Source of the DNA: Druceiella hillmani
Lineage: Eukaryota > Arthropoda > Insecta > Lepidoptera > Hepialidae
DNA: 64,000 nucleotides
Assembly (NCBI GenBank): GCA_039881145.1
Contig: JAYKKI010000126.1
Location: 3,492,501 to 3,556,500, forward strand
Direction: 5' to 3'
Shown here: piece after piece, positions 1 through 10,985 of the stretch
Numbering within the stretch: the stretch's first letter is position 1
Layout of the letters: the number at the start of each line of letters is the position of its first letter
Position numbers and translations under genes: made by a program
Notes under the pieces: generated by a model
Told to the model about the DNA's origin: nothing
What the model saw: the letters and a program-made list of their open reading frames with translations, nothing else
The model's database searches: none

Positions 1-26
1 TTAAATATTTGTTTTCTTAGATCTAT

Positions 27-510
27 TTAGGTTTCCGTCTCTCAATACGAAAATAAACGGAACCCTTGTACGATGACTTGGTTGTCCGTCCGTAAGTCTA
101 CCCGTCTGCGAAAGCCTTTTTTCTCGGAAACAGCTTGACATATCAAGTTGAAATTGATATTTTATACTGAGAGCTATAGCCTTATATTGCTGTAAAAATT
201 AAATTTGTTTGGTTCATGCAACAAAAATATATGGCCGTTTAAAGGATATTTTTTCTTTATTTTTACCATAGTCTTACTCAATTATCATCAAAACCTATAG
301 GGTACTTCTAGTCGACTTACAATTTTGAATGTCGGCATAATGGGAGATTTTATAGTACAAGTAAAGAACAAAAAATGCAAAATCAATTATTTCTTATTTT
401 GTGTGGAATTATATTTTTTTTACGCCTCTGTATAATATATAGGGGGCAATATATTTACGTTGTGAAAAACAAATATTTTGTACATAATATAATAAAAATA
501 CTATGTACTC
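27..510 (+). repeat. Interspersed insect repeat of the 'acggaaccctt' type
   Basis: It contains acggaaccctt, a run of GTCCGTCCGT-like sequence, then 'gggtacttct-gtcgac' and 'tatagtacaagtaaag'. I remember this order from a very common interspersed family in Lepidoptera. There is no ORF. Boundaries are approximate. Confidence 0.55.
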
Positions 511-695
511 TTAAATATTTATAAATACCTAAATTAATAAATAAGCCTTGCTTGACCGGGTATGTTATATACGCCCTATTATATCTAAATTCAAACATTA
601 ATAGTTAATAAAAGTTAAAAGCATGTGATATTTTTAGCTCCCTTATTGAATTTTTGAGCCTTAAGAGAACATAACATTTTGAGTATTTTTGTAAC

Positions 696-737
696 AGGCA
701 ATAAGATTTTTGTCTGACAGAAAAAATCTTATTGCCT
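696..737. repeat. Perfect inverted repeat, 16-bp stem
   Basis: AGGCAATAAGATTTTT is followed after a short loop by its exact complement. The sequence occurs once in the window. Confidence 0.75.
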
Positions 738-779
738 ATATTTAATAGAAAAAAAAATCAAATTGTTTAGAAAGAATAC

Positions 780-848
780 TGAAAAATGTTGAAAGTTAAA
801 AAAGGAATGTTGAAAGTTAAAAACGGAATGTTGAAATTTAAAAAAGGA
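780..848. repeat. Short tandem repeat, about 24 bp x 3
   Basis: Three units of ggaatgttgaaagttaaaaa with small differences. Confidence 0.75.
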
Positions 849-1383
849 ACCATATTGTCACTAATACTTAGAATTGGGCAAATTAATTAGTTCCCGAGAA
901 CAAAAATGCGGGCCAAAATTTGCACAGATATTCATGCGTGTATCAGCCAATTTGAACCTAAATGACTAAATCTTGAGAGCACTTAAAGAAAAAAATAAAA
1001 ATTTGACAAGTCAATAATTTGAAAATTTACTTAAATCTGATGCGTACTCGAGGAAATCAACCATGAAGAAAAATTTTTACCTCGTCGTTTTTTATAGTGC
1101 GCCTGTAAACATATTTGAATACTTTTCCCAAAAAAAGCCATAGAATTTAAATTCTCTCCAAGAGCCGATATTTTTCAGCATTGTGAAAATAACAAAATTA
1201 TTTTGTTGCGTAATCACTTGTTGATGGTTACTAAAGTTCAGTCCCATTAAAGTCATTATTCCAAGCGTTCAACAACACTTTAACCGAAACGTTAATATTT
1301 TACAGTGGGCAGATACCATTTTGTCTATCATTACCGCACTCACATTTCATCGTGTACTCACAATTTGCTGACCATTGTTAGCA

Positions 1384-1452
1384 ATGCCTAAATGGTGCGT
1401 CACATTAATTTTTTGCGTATCAATTTTGGATATCACTGGCAGCCGTTCTTTT
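1384..1452 (+). CDS. Gene A exon 1, signal peptide
   Basis: There are 23 codons from ATG to SRSF, followed by the donor GTAAGT. A hydrophobic core (VTLIFCVSILDI) is followed by small residues (TGS) suited to signal peptidase. Length and phase match exon 1 of the paralogs. Confidence 0.75.
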
Positions 1453-1818
1453 GTAAGTATGTTAAGATATACTTTAAAAAAAAACAAAATGTTTTAAACT
1501 ACCAACCTTTTGTATTTTTTAAAAAAATATGTAATTGTTGTGCAACATTATTTTACTGTAATATTATGATTTTAATGTCTTTATTAGCATTTTAATGTCT
1601 TTATTAGCAATCTAAATTTAAGCAAATACATTTTATGTTGATGATTTAACTTTTTTAACATTCAATATCGTTCTAAATATTACATATACTTTAAAGAACA
1701 AAATAAAGGACCTAATAAACGGCAAAATCTTGATTTAAGCCAGTAAACATTTGAAATGCCATTCTTTAAATTGTCAATCACCTTGAGCACATTTGAAATA
1801 ATATGTATTTATAAAACG

Positions 1819-1866
<48 letters not shown>

Positions 1867-3374
1867 AATGGATTAGGCGATTCATTAACGATGATGGAGT
1901 TCCAGGAATGATACGATAAGAGGTACTTGACTTGAAACTCAACCAAAAGTTAAACAGTTATTTTTGGGCAATAAATCATAGACAAGTAATTGTTTTCAAA
2001 ATATTAAAATAAAAATAATATAAAGAAACTTTTCCAGGTTTTTTTAAACAGATTTGAAGCTGTTTCTTACAGTTTGAATTTAAATTAAGGGCAATATGTA
2101 ACGATATCTATTTTTTAATAATTTAGTATGCTTGTAATAAATATACGTATTAAGTAATTTGCTATAAAATACTATGTAAACAAACGCTACAATTAACAAT
2201 ATTATCGACAGGGGAAGTACAAAGTCTATATGCAGTTAACGAAGCCGTGCTCACCTCTAGCGAACAACGCAACACGAGGGATGTTTGTTACCGTTCAGAT
2301 GCTGAATGATACCAATGGTTCTCAGACTTTGCAAGTAAAACTTGATGTCACTAAACGAATGGGACCTGTTGGGGTAATTAATACAATTTGTTTATTTTTC
2401 GTTTAATATTCATTCAGTTTACACAATATTATACTCTTTAAAAAACCAACACTAATGTCAGTGCTATCATTGTATCTTTTGTTTTTTTTAGTTCAAAATA
2501 ACGCTCTACAAATTGATGGCTAAACAACAAATGCCCATATTCAACTATAAGTTGATGAATATCTGCCAAAGTAAAATCATTAAGGAAATCAATAAGGAAC
2601 AGACCCACTTGACTGACAAGTGTTGTTTTAAAATGGTAATGTTTTTTCTTTAATTTTACCTTGAATTAATTATTAGAATAGTATTTATATTTACAAATGC
2701 AGAAAGAGGAAAGTGTTGCTGAAAGGCTTTGAAGAGCAATTCATATGGATATTTCTGTTCAGCTCAAGATTATTTATTATTTTCTACAACAATAATCAGG
2801 GAATCTTTTGATAATATCACATATAAACAAATGAATAATGTTTTAATTTCATATTATTGATCGAATCACATATAATGAGCACACGCACAGGCAACATCCT
2901 CCATTGCATCTAAAAAATTATACTTTATAAAATAAAGCGAACGTGAATAAAAAAATGTTAACAAATGTTAAAAGCAACTTTTTAAGAAGGAGCGTAATTT
3001 ACAAAAGAATATTTTTTCCGTCGTTTATTTTTTACATCGGATAAAACTTGTTATTTACATAAAGAAGTAAATTTTTTTTAATATAAGTTTAATATGTCTA
3101 ACATATTCAATTTATAGAACACTTAAAAATATTAATGTTTAAGATGAATAAGAAATGAAATTATTGGCAATTCAAGTCGAATAATTTGAATAATATGAAT
3201 AATGGTATCATTCAACAAAAAAAATATTCGAATGACACAAATTAATATAATGATTTATTAAAAATCGGTTAAATGTATAATGCAAGATGTTTCTGTACAT
3301 TAACAAATGTCATAAATGATATAGTATATATAATGCGGGGTGTCTCTGGACATTCACAAATGTCATACATGATG

Positions 3375-3441
<67 letters not shown>

Positions 3442-4587
3442 GCAGGGTGTCTCTGGACATTAACAAATGTCATACATGGTATAACATGGGTAGTAAAAAA
3501 TCGATTTGAAAAATATTTTTACTGTTATCCAATTTCTGTAAACAATGTCAAATATCAAAATATATAGAAAAAAATATAAGAGTATTTCCTTCACTTATCA
3601 CATGTTTTGTTTTGAGTAATTAGCTATTTCTGATCATACTTATATATTAAGTGTTTCATGATAAAATAAAAAACCGATAAAGTGCGAATCGGATTCGCGA
3701 ACGAAGGGTCCCTTAGCAGCAAACAGTATTAAACTTATTTCGTATGCAATAAAGTATATTTTGCTTCTGTAGGTATAGCTTGACAATTAATAGTTATTGC
3801 TGCGCTAACATGTTAGCTGAAAAGGCGCAGTTAAAACGTAAATTTAAAGGCACACTTTTCTAGAAGCGCATATCTCACCAACTATTGACTTAAATAAAAA
3901 AGTTACTTTGAAGCCTCTATATCTATCCAACGATACCCTACACGCCTACATTTATCCAATGATACCCCACACGCCTGGATTTGTTTCAGTGGAGTGCCCA
4001 CACTAATGTTATTTTTTTTCATATTGTCAGTATAACCTTTCAAAATTGATCGATATAGTCTTCGAGTAAAAGGGCTGTGACATACGGATAGATAGTTGGA
4101 CAGACAGGCAGACAGATAGGACGAAATTATAAGGGTTCCCTTTTGCTATTTGCCTATGGAATCCTGAAAAGGTTATCAGATGAAAAAAACCTGTTAAGTC
4201 AAGTATAACTCGCATTATGAGGGTTCCATATACATTTAGGTACTTACACAAACTTTCATAGTACTTCTGTTAAACCGTCTATGAATATTAATTTTTCAGA
4301 ACGTAAATATATTGCCTACTGTATCTTTCACAGCCGGAAAAACATCCATGTTAACCGAAACAACTAATTACGCTATTTTGATAGTTAATGTCACAGTTAT
4401 TAACTAGATACTTGATTACTTATTTCAGGGGACGAACTATGTGATCTACAAAAACTTAAACGGAATAGCTCACATACTTCTCGGTGAGAACTTTGTCTAC
4501 GGAACATACGTTGGAAACATTAAAACCTACGCAGACAACCTTCGAATATCTTGCTTCGATTTGTTCGTTGAGGTTTTAGAAAAATAA
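1384..4587 (+). CDS. Gene A: secreted GM2-activator/CheB-like protein, 4 exons
   Basis: The gene is assembled from four phase-0 exons at 1384-1452, 2212-2373, 2492-2635 and 4429-4587, giving 177 residues. Exon 1 is a hydrophobic signal peptide. The mature part carries sequons NAT, NDT and NGS, a first Cys 13 residues into exon 2, Cys at positions 25 and 44 of exon 3 (the latter doubled, CC), and a last Cys in the RISC motif of exon 4. A Cys followed by G-x-N-Y and an FVYGTY strand recalls the C-terminal half of GM2-activator/CheB proteins, so a secreted lipid- or hydrophobe-binding role is inferred; DUF1091/CheA is the alternative. Introns are 759, 118 and 1793 bp. Exon lengths and Cys positions match genes B, C and D. 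The family call is by eye; gene structure is the firmer claim. Confidence 0.8.
1820..1862. repeat. (TA)n microsatellite
   Basis: Uninterrupted TA run of about 43 bp in intron 1 of gene A. Confidence 0.95.
2212..2373 (+). CDS. Gene A exon 2
   Basis: The exon runs from acceptor cgacag to donor GTAATT, 54 codons, and begins GKYKVYM like the GPYKM and GDYKI starts of the paralogs. It holds the first conserved Cys (KPC) and three sequons, and ends in MGPVG, equivalent to VGPIV and VGPLE. Confidence 0.85.
2492..2635 (+). CDS. Gene A exon 3
   Basis: The acceptor is a T-rich tract ending in ttag and the donor is GTAATG. It is exactly 48 codons, as in B, C and D. Cys lie at exon positions 25 (NICQ) and 44/45 (DKCC). 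Confidence 0.85.
3270..3482. repeat. Triplicated 45-90 bp unit split by (TA)n
   Basis: Three copies of a unit with TGTCTCTGGACATTAACAAA and TGTCATACATG. The (TA)n run at 3377-3439 lies between the second and third copies. The low-complexity reading frame here is not a gene. Confidence 0.8.
3665..4195 (-). repeat. Interspersed repeat with 'agtgcgaatcggattcgcg' end
   Basis: On the minus strand it holds GGGAACCCTTATAATTTCGT, then a TCTGTCTGCCTGTCTGTCC run, then GTGTGGGGTATC, and ends in GATTCGCACTT. This matches my memory of a widespread lepidopteran repeat that ends near 'gagtcggactcgc'. It lies in intron 3 of gene A. Confidence 0.6.
4429..4587 (+). CDS. Gene A exon 4, C-terminus
   Basis: The acceptor is tatttcag; 52 residues are followed by TAA. 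Motifs are GTNYVIY, FVYGTY and RISCFDLFVEV, aligning with the last exon of the other family members. Confidence 0.85.
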   Translation, partial: GTNYVIYKNLNGIAHILLGENFVYGTYVGNIKTYADNLRISCFDLFVEVLEK

Positions 4588-5740
4588 TATTGTTACCATT
4601 TCTAAAATTGAACAAATAATGAATTAAATTTAAGCAGTGTTCAAGTACATGTTTATTTGTATATGATATTAATCATATATTAACATTTGTATTATTTGTA
4701 ACATACACAGTGATGAATTAAATATTCAGCTTCATAAATTGGTTTTAACAATTGAGCTCAAAACAAACATTATTACAACCGCTTGTATTCAAACGTGCGT
4801 GCTCATCACAGCTCTCCTGTTTATACTGAAATAGCGTCTACGTAAAAAATAATATATATATTAATATAGGTTCTTCGAAAGTAACTCTTCAATTATTCTG
4901 TATGCCTGAGGGTATTTATTTTAATGTCTATAATCTCTGGTGTGTGAATACCGTTCGATTTAAATCGAATCGAACAATAGAATTCATTCGATAAGTGATC
5001 TGGAATATTTCAATCATCCGAGTACGTCACTAATACAAATATCATCAGTTTGTATTATTTTAATAAATTTGATTTTGTGAATGACACCATTAATTCAATC
5101 ATTCGAAGTGAGTGTTGAATAGAATCACTTTTTTTAAATAAAAAAATTGTCGGTATTGACATTTGTAAATGTTCTTCAGTCAATCATATAAAGGGTCTGG
5201 ATATTTCGTTTTTCACAAATACATTTGCATCGACCCGGTCCTGGCGCGGCTGGGCTTTGTGACTATGAGAAATATGCTTTACAGTTACAGGTTTTACACA
5301 ATGGGATCGATTTAGGCACTTTTGAAATTATGTCGATGATTTTAGTGAATCTGAATATGAATTCTCTGTTATAAGTTTTTTGCGAATCTTTTGGTCCGGT
5401 TCAGTGTTCGATATTGATTCCTCAAACATATAAAACATAGGTTGTTTTTTTGGGACAAAATTAGAAAAGATTCACATTATAAAACTTAAAAAAGATTCAC
5501 ATTATAAAACTTAGGTTGTTTTTTGGGACAAAATGCATAACGTAACTAACTTAAGCCAAATACAAAATAGCCCTAAAAATTCTCAGTAATATTGATACAT
5601 AGTTTATGTTATAACATAGTATTATCAATTATAACATAAACTATGATATAAAAAGTTTTGTTACAAAAAATATTTATAATGTTATACAAATGTATTTATT
5701 GGTCTAATTTTGCTCAGTCTATCGTATCTGTCTCTCTCAC
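4588..5740. other. Intergenic, downstream of gene A
   Basis: AT-rich, no gene seen. It has a duplicated block near 5440-5535 (gattcacattataaaactta and ggttgttttttgggacaaaa each twice) and a 17-bp-stem hairpin at 5598-5645. Confidence 0.5.
5598..5645. repeat. Perfect inverted repeat, 17-bp stem
   Basis: CATAGTTTATGTTATAA and its complement are separated by 14 bases. Confidence 0.75.
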
Positions 5741-5744
5741 TATT

Positions 5745-7385
5745 GTGAGATTGTCACTATATTCGATTTCGACGCACTTCTGAATACCGAGTTTGAATTT
5801 TACAATATTTTTGAGATATGAGATTATGCCTTCTCTAGACATAAATCGTCACTATATTCTATTTCGACTAACTTTACAGCGTTAAATTCAAATTTCAAAT
5901 TGTTTTTAAGATCTAAGATGACGGCCTCTGCATCTTTAACAATAAAACATCACTATATTCGTTTTCGACTAACTTTACGATCCTGAATTCGAATTTCACA
6001 ATATTTTTCTGATATTGATTCGAATTTCACAATATTTTTGTGAGATTGATTGATGATATGAGAATGACGGTATTTGTTCCTCTAGAAATAAATTGTTACT
6101 ATATTCGATTTCGACTAACTTTAGGGCATTTAATTCGACTTTTAGAATATTTCTGACAGCCAAGATCCATTCTGATTCCATTTGTTTCTTTTGAAGTAAA
6201 CCGTTACTATATTCGATTTCGACTGAATTTAGAATACTGAATTCGAATTTCGCAACGTTTTTGAGAATCAAAATGGCGGTATTCATCTCTCTCACAATAA
6301 ATCGTCACTACATTCGATTGCAACTGCATTTAGAATACTGAATTCAAATTTCGCAATGTTTTTGAGAATCAAAATGGCGGTATTCATCTCTCTCGCAATA
6401 AATCGTCACTACATTCAGTTGCAACTGCATTTAGAATACTGAATTCGAATTTCGCAATGTTTTTGAGAATCAAAATGGCGGTATTCTTCTCTCTAACAAT
6501 AAATCGTCACTACATTCGATTGCAACTGCATTTAGAATACTGAATTCAAATTTCGCAATGTTTTTGAGAATCCAAATGGCGGTATTCTTCTCTCTTACAA
6601 TAAGTCGTCACTACATTCGATTGTAACTGCATTTAGAATACTGAATTCGAATTTTGCAATGTTTTTGAGAATGAAAATGGCGGTATTCATCTCTCTCACA
6701 ATAAATCGTCACTACATTCAATTGCAACTGCATTTAAAATACTGAATTCGAATTTCGCAATGTTTTTGAGAATCAAAATGGCGGTATTCTTCTCTCTCAC
6801 AATAAATCGTCACTACATTCGATTGTAACTGCTTTTAGAATACTGAATTCGAATTTTACAATGTTTTTGAGAATCAAAATGGCGGTATTCATCGCTCTCA
6901 CAATAAATCGTCACTACATTCGATTGCAACTGCATTTAGAATACTGAATTCGAATCTCGCAAAGTTTCTGAGAATCAAAATGACGGTATTCATCTCTCTC
7001 ACAATAATTCGTCACTACATTCAATTGCGACTGCATTTAGAATACTGAATTCGAATTTCGCAATGTTTCTGAGAATAAAAATGACGGTATTCATCTCTCT
7101 CACAATACATCGTCACTACATTCGATTGCAATTGCATTTAGGATACTGAATTCGAATTTCGCAATGTTTTTGTGAATCAAAATGGCGGTATTCATCTCTC
7201 TCACAATACATCGTCACTACATTCGATTGCAATTGCATTTAGAATACTGAATTCGAATTTCGCAATGTTTTTGTGAATCAAAATGGCGGTATTCATCTCT
7301 CTCACAATAAATCGTCACTACATTCGATTACAACTGCATTTAGAATACTGAATTCGAATTTCGGAACGTTTTTGAGAATCAAGAT
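5745..7385 (+). repeat. 101-bp tandem satellite array
   Basis: From 6301 to about 7385 there are about eleven units with a strictly constant 101-bp period (unit starts at 6301, 6402, 6503, 6604, 6705, 6806, 6907, 7008, 7109, 7210 and 7311). Each unit carries aatcgtcactacattcg, atactgaattcgaatttcgc and caaaatggcggtattcatct. Units from 5745 to 6300 are more diverged and vary in length. No reading frame is conserved across units. Confidence 0.93.
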
Positions 7386-7750
7386 ATCAGCATAGAGTTC
7401 AGTACTTTAAAATTAGTCGAATATAGTGGCAGTTTACTGCAAAGAACGTATGATATCATTTTGAATCCCAAGAACATTGTAAGATTCAGATTAAATACCC
7501 TGAAGTTAATCGAAACCGAATATAGCGGCGATTTATTTTAAATGACATACTTTACCATCTTGCATCTCAAAAATATTGTGAAATTTGATTTTAGTACACT
7601 GAAACTTAGTACAAAGTACACTTAGTACAATGATTATTTGGTGCAAATAGCAGATGCCGCTATCTTGAATTCCAAAAGTACTGTGAATTTTAGGAGCATA
7701 TTGGGTCATTTTCAAAATAGTACGTCTATAAAAGATGCAGTTTGCCAGAA
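7386..7750 (-). repeat. Diverged satellite units in inverted orientation
   Basis: After about 7385 the same unit continues as its reverse complement, for example tcgaaaccgaatatagcggc and catctcaaaaatattgtgaa. The array therefore contains an orientation switch. Confidence 0.7.
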
Positions 7751-7802
7751 GCCAAAGTCAGTTTGGGCATATTTCATTGAATTTTCGATTAATTAAAAAA
7801 AA

Positions 7803-8231
7803 TCATGTGTTCAATTCACACGTGGTAGAAGTGAAACCTTCAAAAATTTTGGCTTCAAGATAATGAGACGAATGTAAAATTTCGGGAAGAGGATAATTGT
7901 AGGTTTTAGTCATGATCATAGTGATAAAAATATTTGAGTACTTACTATGATCACTTTTACTATTTTGAACAGTAGAATCATCATTATGCGTAATAGAACT
8001 TTCATTTTCCACATTCAATGACGCTTTTCGGCGTGCACGAAATTCACGAATACGTTCCGTTGAACTTTTTGCTGTCTTTTTAATCTTGTTTTCCCTTTTT
8101 TTCGATAATCGTGACAATATTATGCATTCGTTTTCGGCATGTTTGAAAATTGTATTATAAAAATGATGAACAATTTTATTATAAAAATGATGAAAAAACT
8201 CTACAAACGTGTAATACGTACACTTATACAA
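7803..8231 (-). pseudogene. Possible TE-derived ORF fragment with SSTERIREFRARRKAS motif
   Basis: This minus-strand frame holds a basic stretch, KKTAKSSTERIREFRARRKA, near 8020-8090. It is of a type I have seen at the start of insect transposon-encoded helicase or DNA-binding proteins. A GTAAG donor follows at 7945, so the true exon may end at 7946. No other domain is visible. A chance ORF is possible. Confidence 0.35.
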
Positions 8232-8282
8232 AACACCACGGTTGTGTGATGCCTTTTCTCAAGCTTTGTACTACGCATGCGC

Positions 8283-8358
8283 GCATAAACACGTATTAAC
8301 ACACGTACAACGCTGAGACCGCATAAACACGTATTAACACACGTACAACGCTGAGACC
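8283..8358. repeat. Exact 38-bp direct tandem duplication
   Basis: A unit beginning gcataaacacgtattaacac and ending cgctgagacc occurs twice back to back (8283-8320, 8321-8358). Confidence 0.9.
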
Positions 8359-8454
8359 CAAGCAAACTCTCGCTATGCCTTGGTAAACAAGTGGAGGGGA
8401 TACAAAGCAGAGCACAAAGAGAACCACGAACATAAGAAACACTGTATAATGCTT

Positions 8455-8581
8455 CCTATCTCATTTTCTCCCACGTCAAATCTTATGAATGTATGTGTCT
8501 GTCTCTTTTTACTGTCGCCTATCTCATTTTCTCCCACGTTAAATCTTATGTATTTATGTGTCTGTCTGTTTTTACTGTCGC
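8455..8581. repeat. 63-bp direct tandem duplication
   Basis: Two units start cctatctcattttctcccac and end tttttactgtcgc, with a few substitutions. Both strands stay open across it by chance. Confidence 0.85.
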
Positions 8582-8599
8582 TTTTTCGTTTCATCGACT

Positions 8600-9393
8600 T
8601 TCAAATCACAACGATGCTAAAGAAGTTTTCACATCAAAAATTATGGACAAAAACTTCACATTATACCTTATATATATTTTTTTTAACTAGGTCTATTTTT
8701 TAGTAAATATACTCTAATTTGCGTTTGACAGACAAAACGCAACTAAAATTTTGGTCGCGTAGGGTAGAATTTGTTCTGCAAATATCGTGTTCATTTATTA
8801 TAAATAAGGTACGTCATTGTCATGCATGTCAAAAGAACCCAAAATTCGATTTCAGTACTCCGTTCTAATGAGTTGGATATTTTTGAATTTTTTTTACCCT
8901 TCTTTATTATCTATGGGGTTTTAGAATTATATAAATAAATTTACATATATAATTATTAGTAAAATTATAATAGTTAATAAAAAAATCACAATTATGATTC
9001 AAAACCATTGTTATTCTTTTATTAAATTAACTCGACGTATATTCAATAAAATTATATAAAATTTAATATATATCAAAACAATTTACACCTACCAGCACGA
9101 TTGAATCTTACGTAACGTAAGTAAGGAGTATAGAAAAAACGAGAATACTTCAAAAGTTTGTGGGCCACTGAGCAAGCAATGAATTGTGAGCGCATGTATA
9201 TCATGAGAAGCACCCCATACATTAATAGAAATTTAAAAAAAAATCAATAGTGGAAAAATAATTGCAATGTATGAGATTATCTTTTATTTCATATTTTATA
9301 TTACCTTAAAAACTTCAAGAATATATAGGCACTTTCAAAATAATAAGCTCGTAACAGGCGTAGTTTAGATTAACGCCAAACAATTTTTTGAGC
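8600..9393. other. Unassigned AT-rich stretch
   Basis: I see no gene, repeat or structured element here. Confidence 0.4.
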
Positions 9394-9540
9394 ACAATTA
9401 AACGAAACTACGTCATGTAGTATTATTTCTACTTTCTTTAAGTTCTTTACCACGACCTACGTTTCGTTGTATTACTACATCACATAGTTTCATTTAATTG
9501 TCAATATGAATTTCTACAAAATTAACACCAAATATATTAA
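9394..9540 (-). repeat. Foldback Penelope-type repeat, centre deleted
   Basis: The left arm, in minus orientation, runs as far as the hammerhead segment ccacgacctacgtttcgttg and then jumps to the plus-oriented end ctacatcacatagtttcatt. The CUGAAGA half of the ribozyme is lost, so this copy should not cleave. Confidence 0.7.
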
Positions 9541-10655
9541 ATTTTTTGAGCGTTTGACGTTGAATGAAAAGTACCACCACCCCTTAAATTAACTACAATA
9601 GTTGAATCAAAAGAGCTTGTAAAATTTTAAGAGTGCTTTAAATTGGAATTTTTAATGATTGATAACTTAAGTACGATAACATTTTGGAAAGAAAAAAGGA
9701 TCTTTAACAAATATATTAAGTAAATCACTAGTAACCGTGAATCCTAGAGTAACACTTCATGATTTGTTGATATCATCAGCAAATAGCAAGGGCACAGAGG
9801 TTGGTATAGAGCGCCCACACATTTAAAGAGAAGATATTTTTATGTACATATATTTGAAATTGAAAATTTATGTATAATTTCTGATTATGTATAATTAATG
9901 ATTCGAAAAATTCTAATAATTATACTGTTTTTATGATACGTGTACTTAAATAATTAAAATAAATATTCGTGTAAATATGAATAGTAATGTTCGAATATCT
10001 CGAAAAATATGAATATTTGAATGGTTAAAGTACTCCAATAATTTGAATATTTGAATTATTCAATTCTTTCAAAACATTTTAATAATTTGATTTTTCAAAT
10101 ATTCGATTGGATACATTACGAACTATTTGTAATTTCACATCATTCTATATTCATTATAATAACGTAAAATAAACAGAAAATATATTCTAAAACAAAAAAT
10201 ATATTCTAACAGAAAATATATTCTAAATTTTAGAATTTTTTAATCAAGTGAGGCTGTGTCAGTCAAAAAAATATTTGACGGAAAAAAGTTAAAAATATAC
10301 AAAATCACATCTAAATGTTTTACGTATGTCTGCATTATTGGTATAGTAATTTTATTCAAAACTATTCGACACAAGTCTAAATTTGAAATAGTTACAGGGG
10401 GTAGCAGCTCAATTACTGACGTCAAATATACAAAAAAACTGAATTTTTATTTTGGGTTATTGTGTTAAGTATTAAATGAAAACTTGTTACCTACGAGTTC
10501 AAAATGTCTCACTTATTTTTTAATCTTAGTTTTCTTCCTAATAAACTCCGAAAATCTTTGAAAAATTGAACTTTAAAATTATAAGTATGCTAAATTTAAA
10601 AAAAAATCAGTAATCATTTTAATGAGGTTCGTATGAATAAAATATTATTTTTTTA
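9541..10655. other. Unassigned AT-rich stretch
   Basis: No gene seen. Open frames on both strands at 10240-10470 match nothing I recognise and overlap each other. Confidence 0.4.
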
Positions 10656-10985
10656 CGAGTATTGAATAACTTGAATTATTTTCTTTGTTATAATTTGTTA
10701 ATTATTTAAGTGTAAGTTACACACAAGTGTATTCATGACAACGAAGAAATTGTTATTTTTACATATTTGTCATAAAATTAATAAACATTTTTTTTCATAT
10801 GTTTATTATATCTATCAAGTTACAAGTTCTTATCCACGACTTCACCCGCGTTGCAGCAGTATAGAATGACTTGAAATAATTTTTTTTGTTATAATTTGTT
10901 GATTATTTAAGTGTAAATTGCACTCAAAAGTATTCATGACAACGAAGAAATTGTTATTTTTACAAATTTGTCATAAAAGAAAATT
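10656..10985. repeat. Direct duplication of about 115 bp, spaced about 200 bp
   Basis: Copies near 10659-10780 and 10862-10981 share tttgttataatttgtt, attatttaagtgtaa and cattcatgacaacgaagaaa-like text with scattered substitutions. Confidence 0.75.

Larger units (their letters stand above)
511..1383. other. Upstream region of gene A
   Basis: AT-rich, no coding signal. It holds a perfect 16-bp-stem hairpin (696-737), a three-unit 24-bp tandem repeat near 783-846, and a TCAGT at 1238, 146 bp before the gene A start. Confidence 0.5.
2636..4428. other. Intron 3 of gene A
   Basis: No coding signal. It contains the triplicated unit with a (TA)n tract at 3270-3480 and a reverse-oriented interspersed repeat at 3665-4195. 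Confidence 0.6.

Noticed and set aside
5745..7750. Regular repeats that could suggest a CRISPR-like array
   Set aside because: Whole 101-bp units repeat head to tail with no unique spacers, and the host is a eukaryote; it is a satellite.
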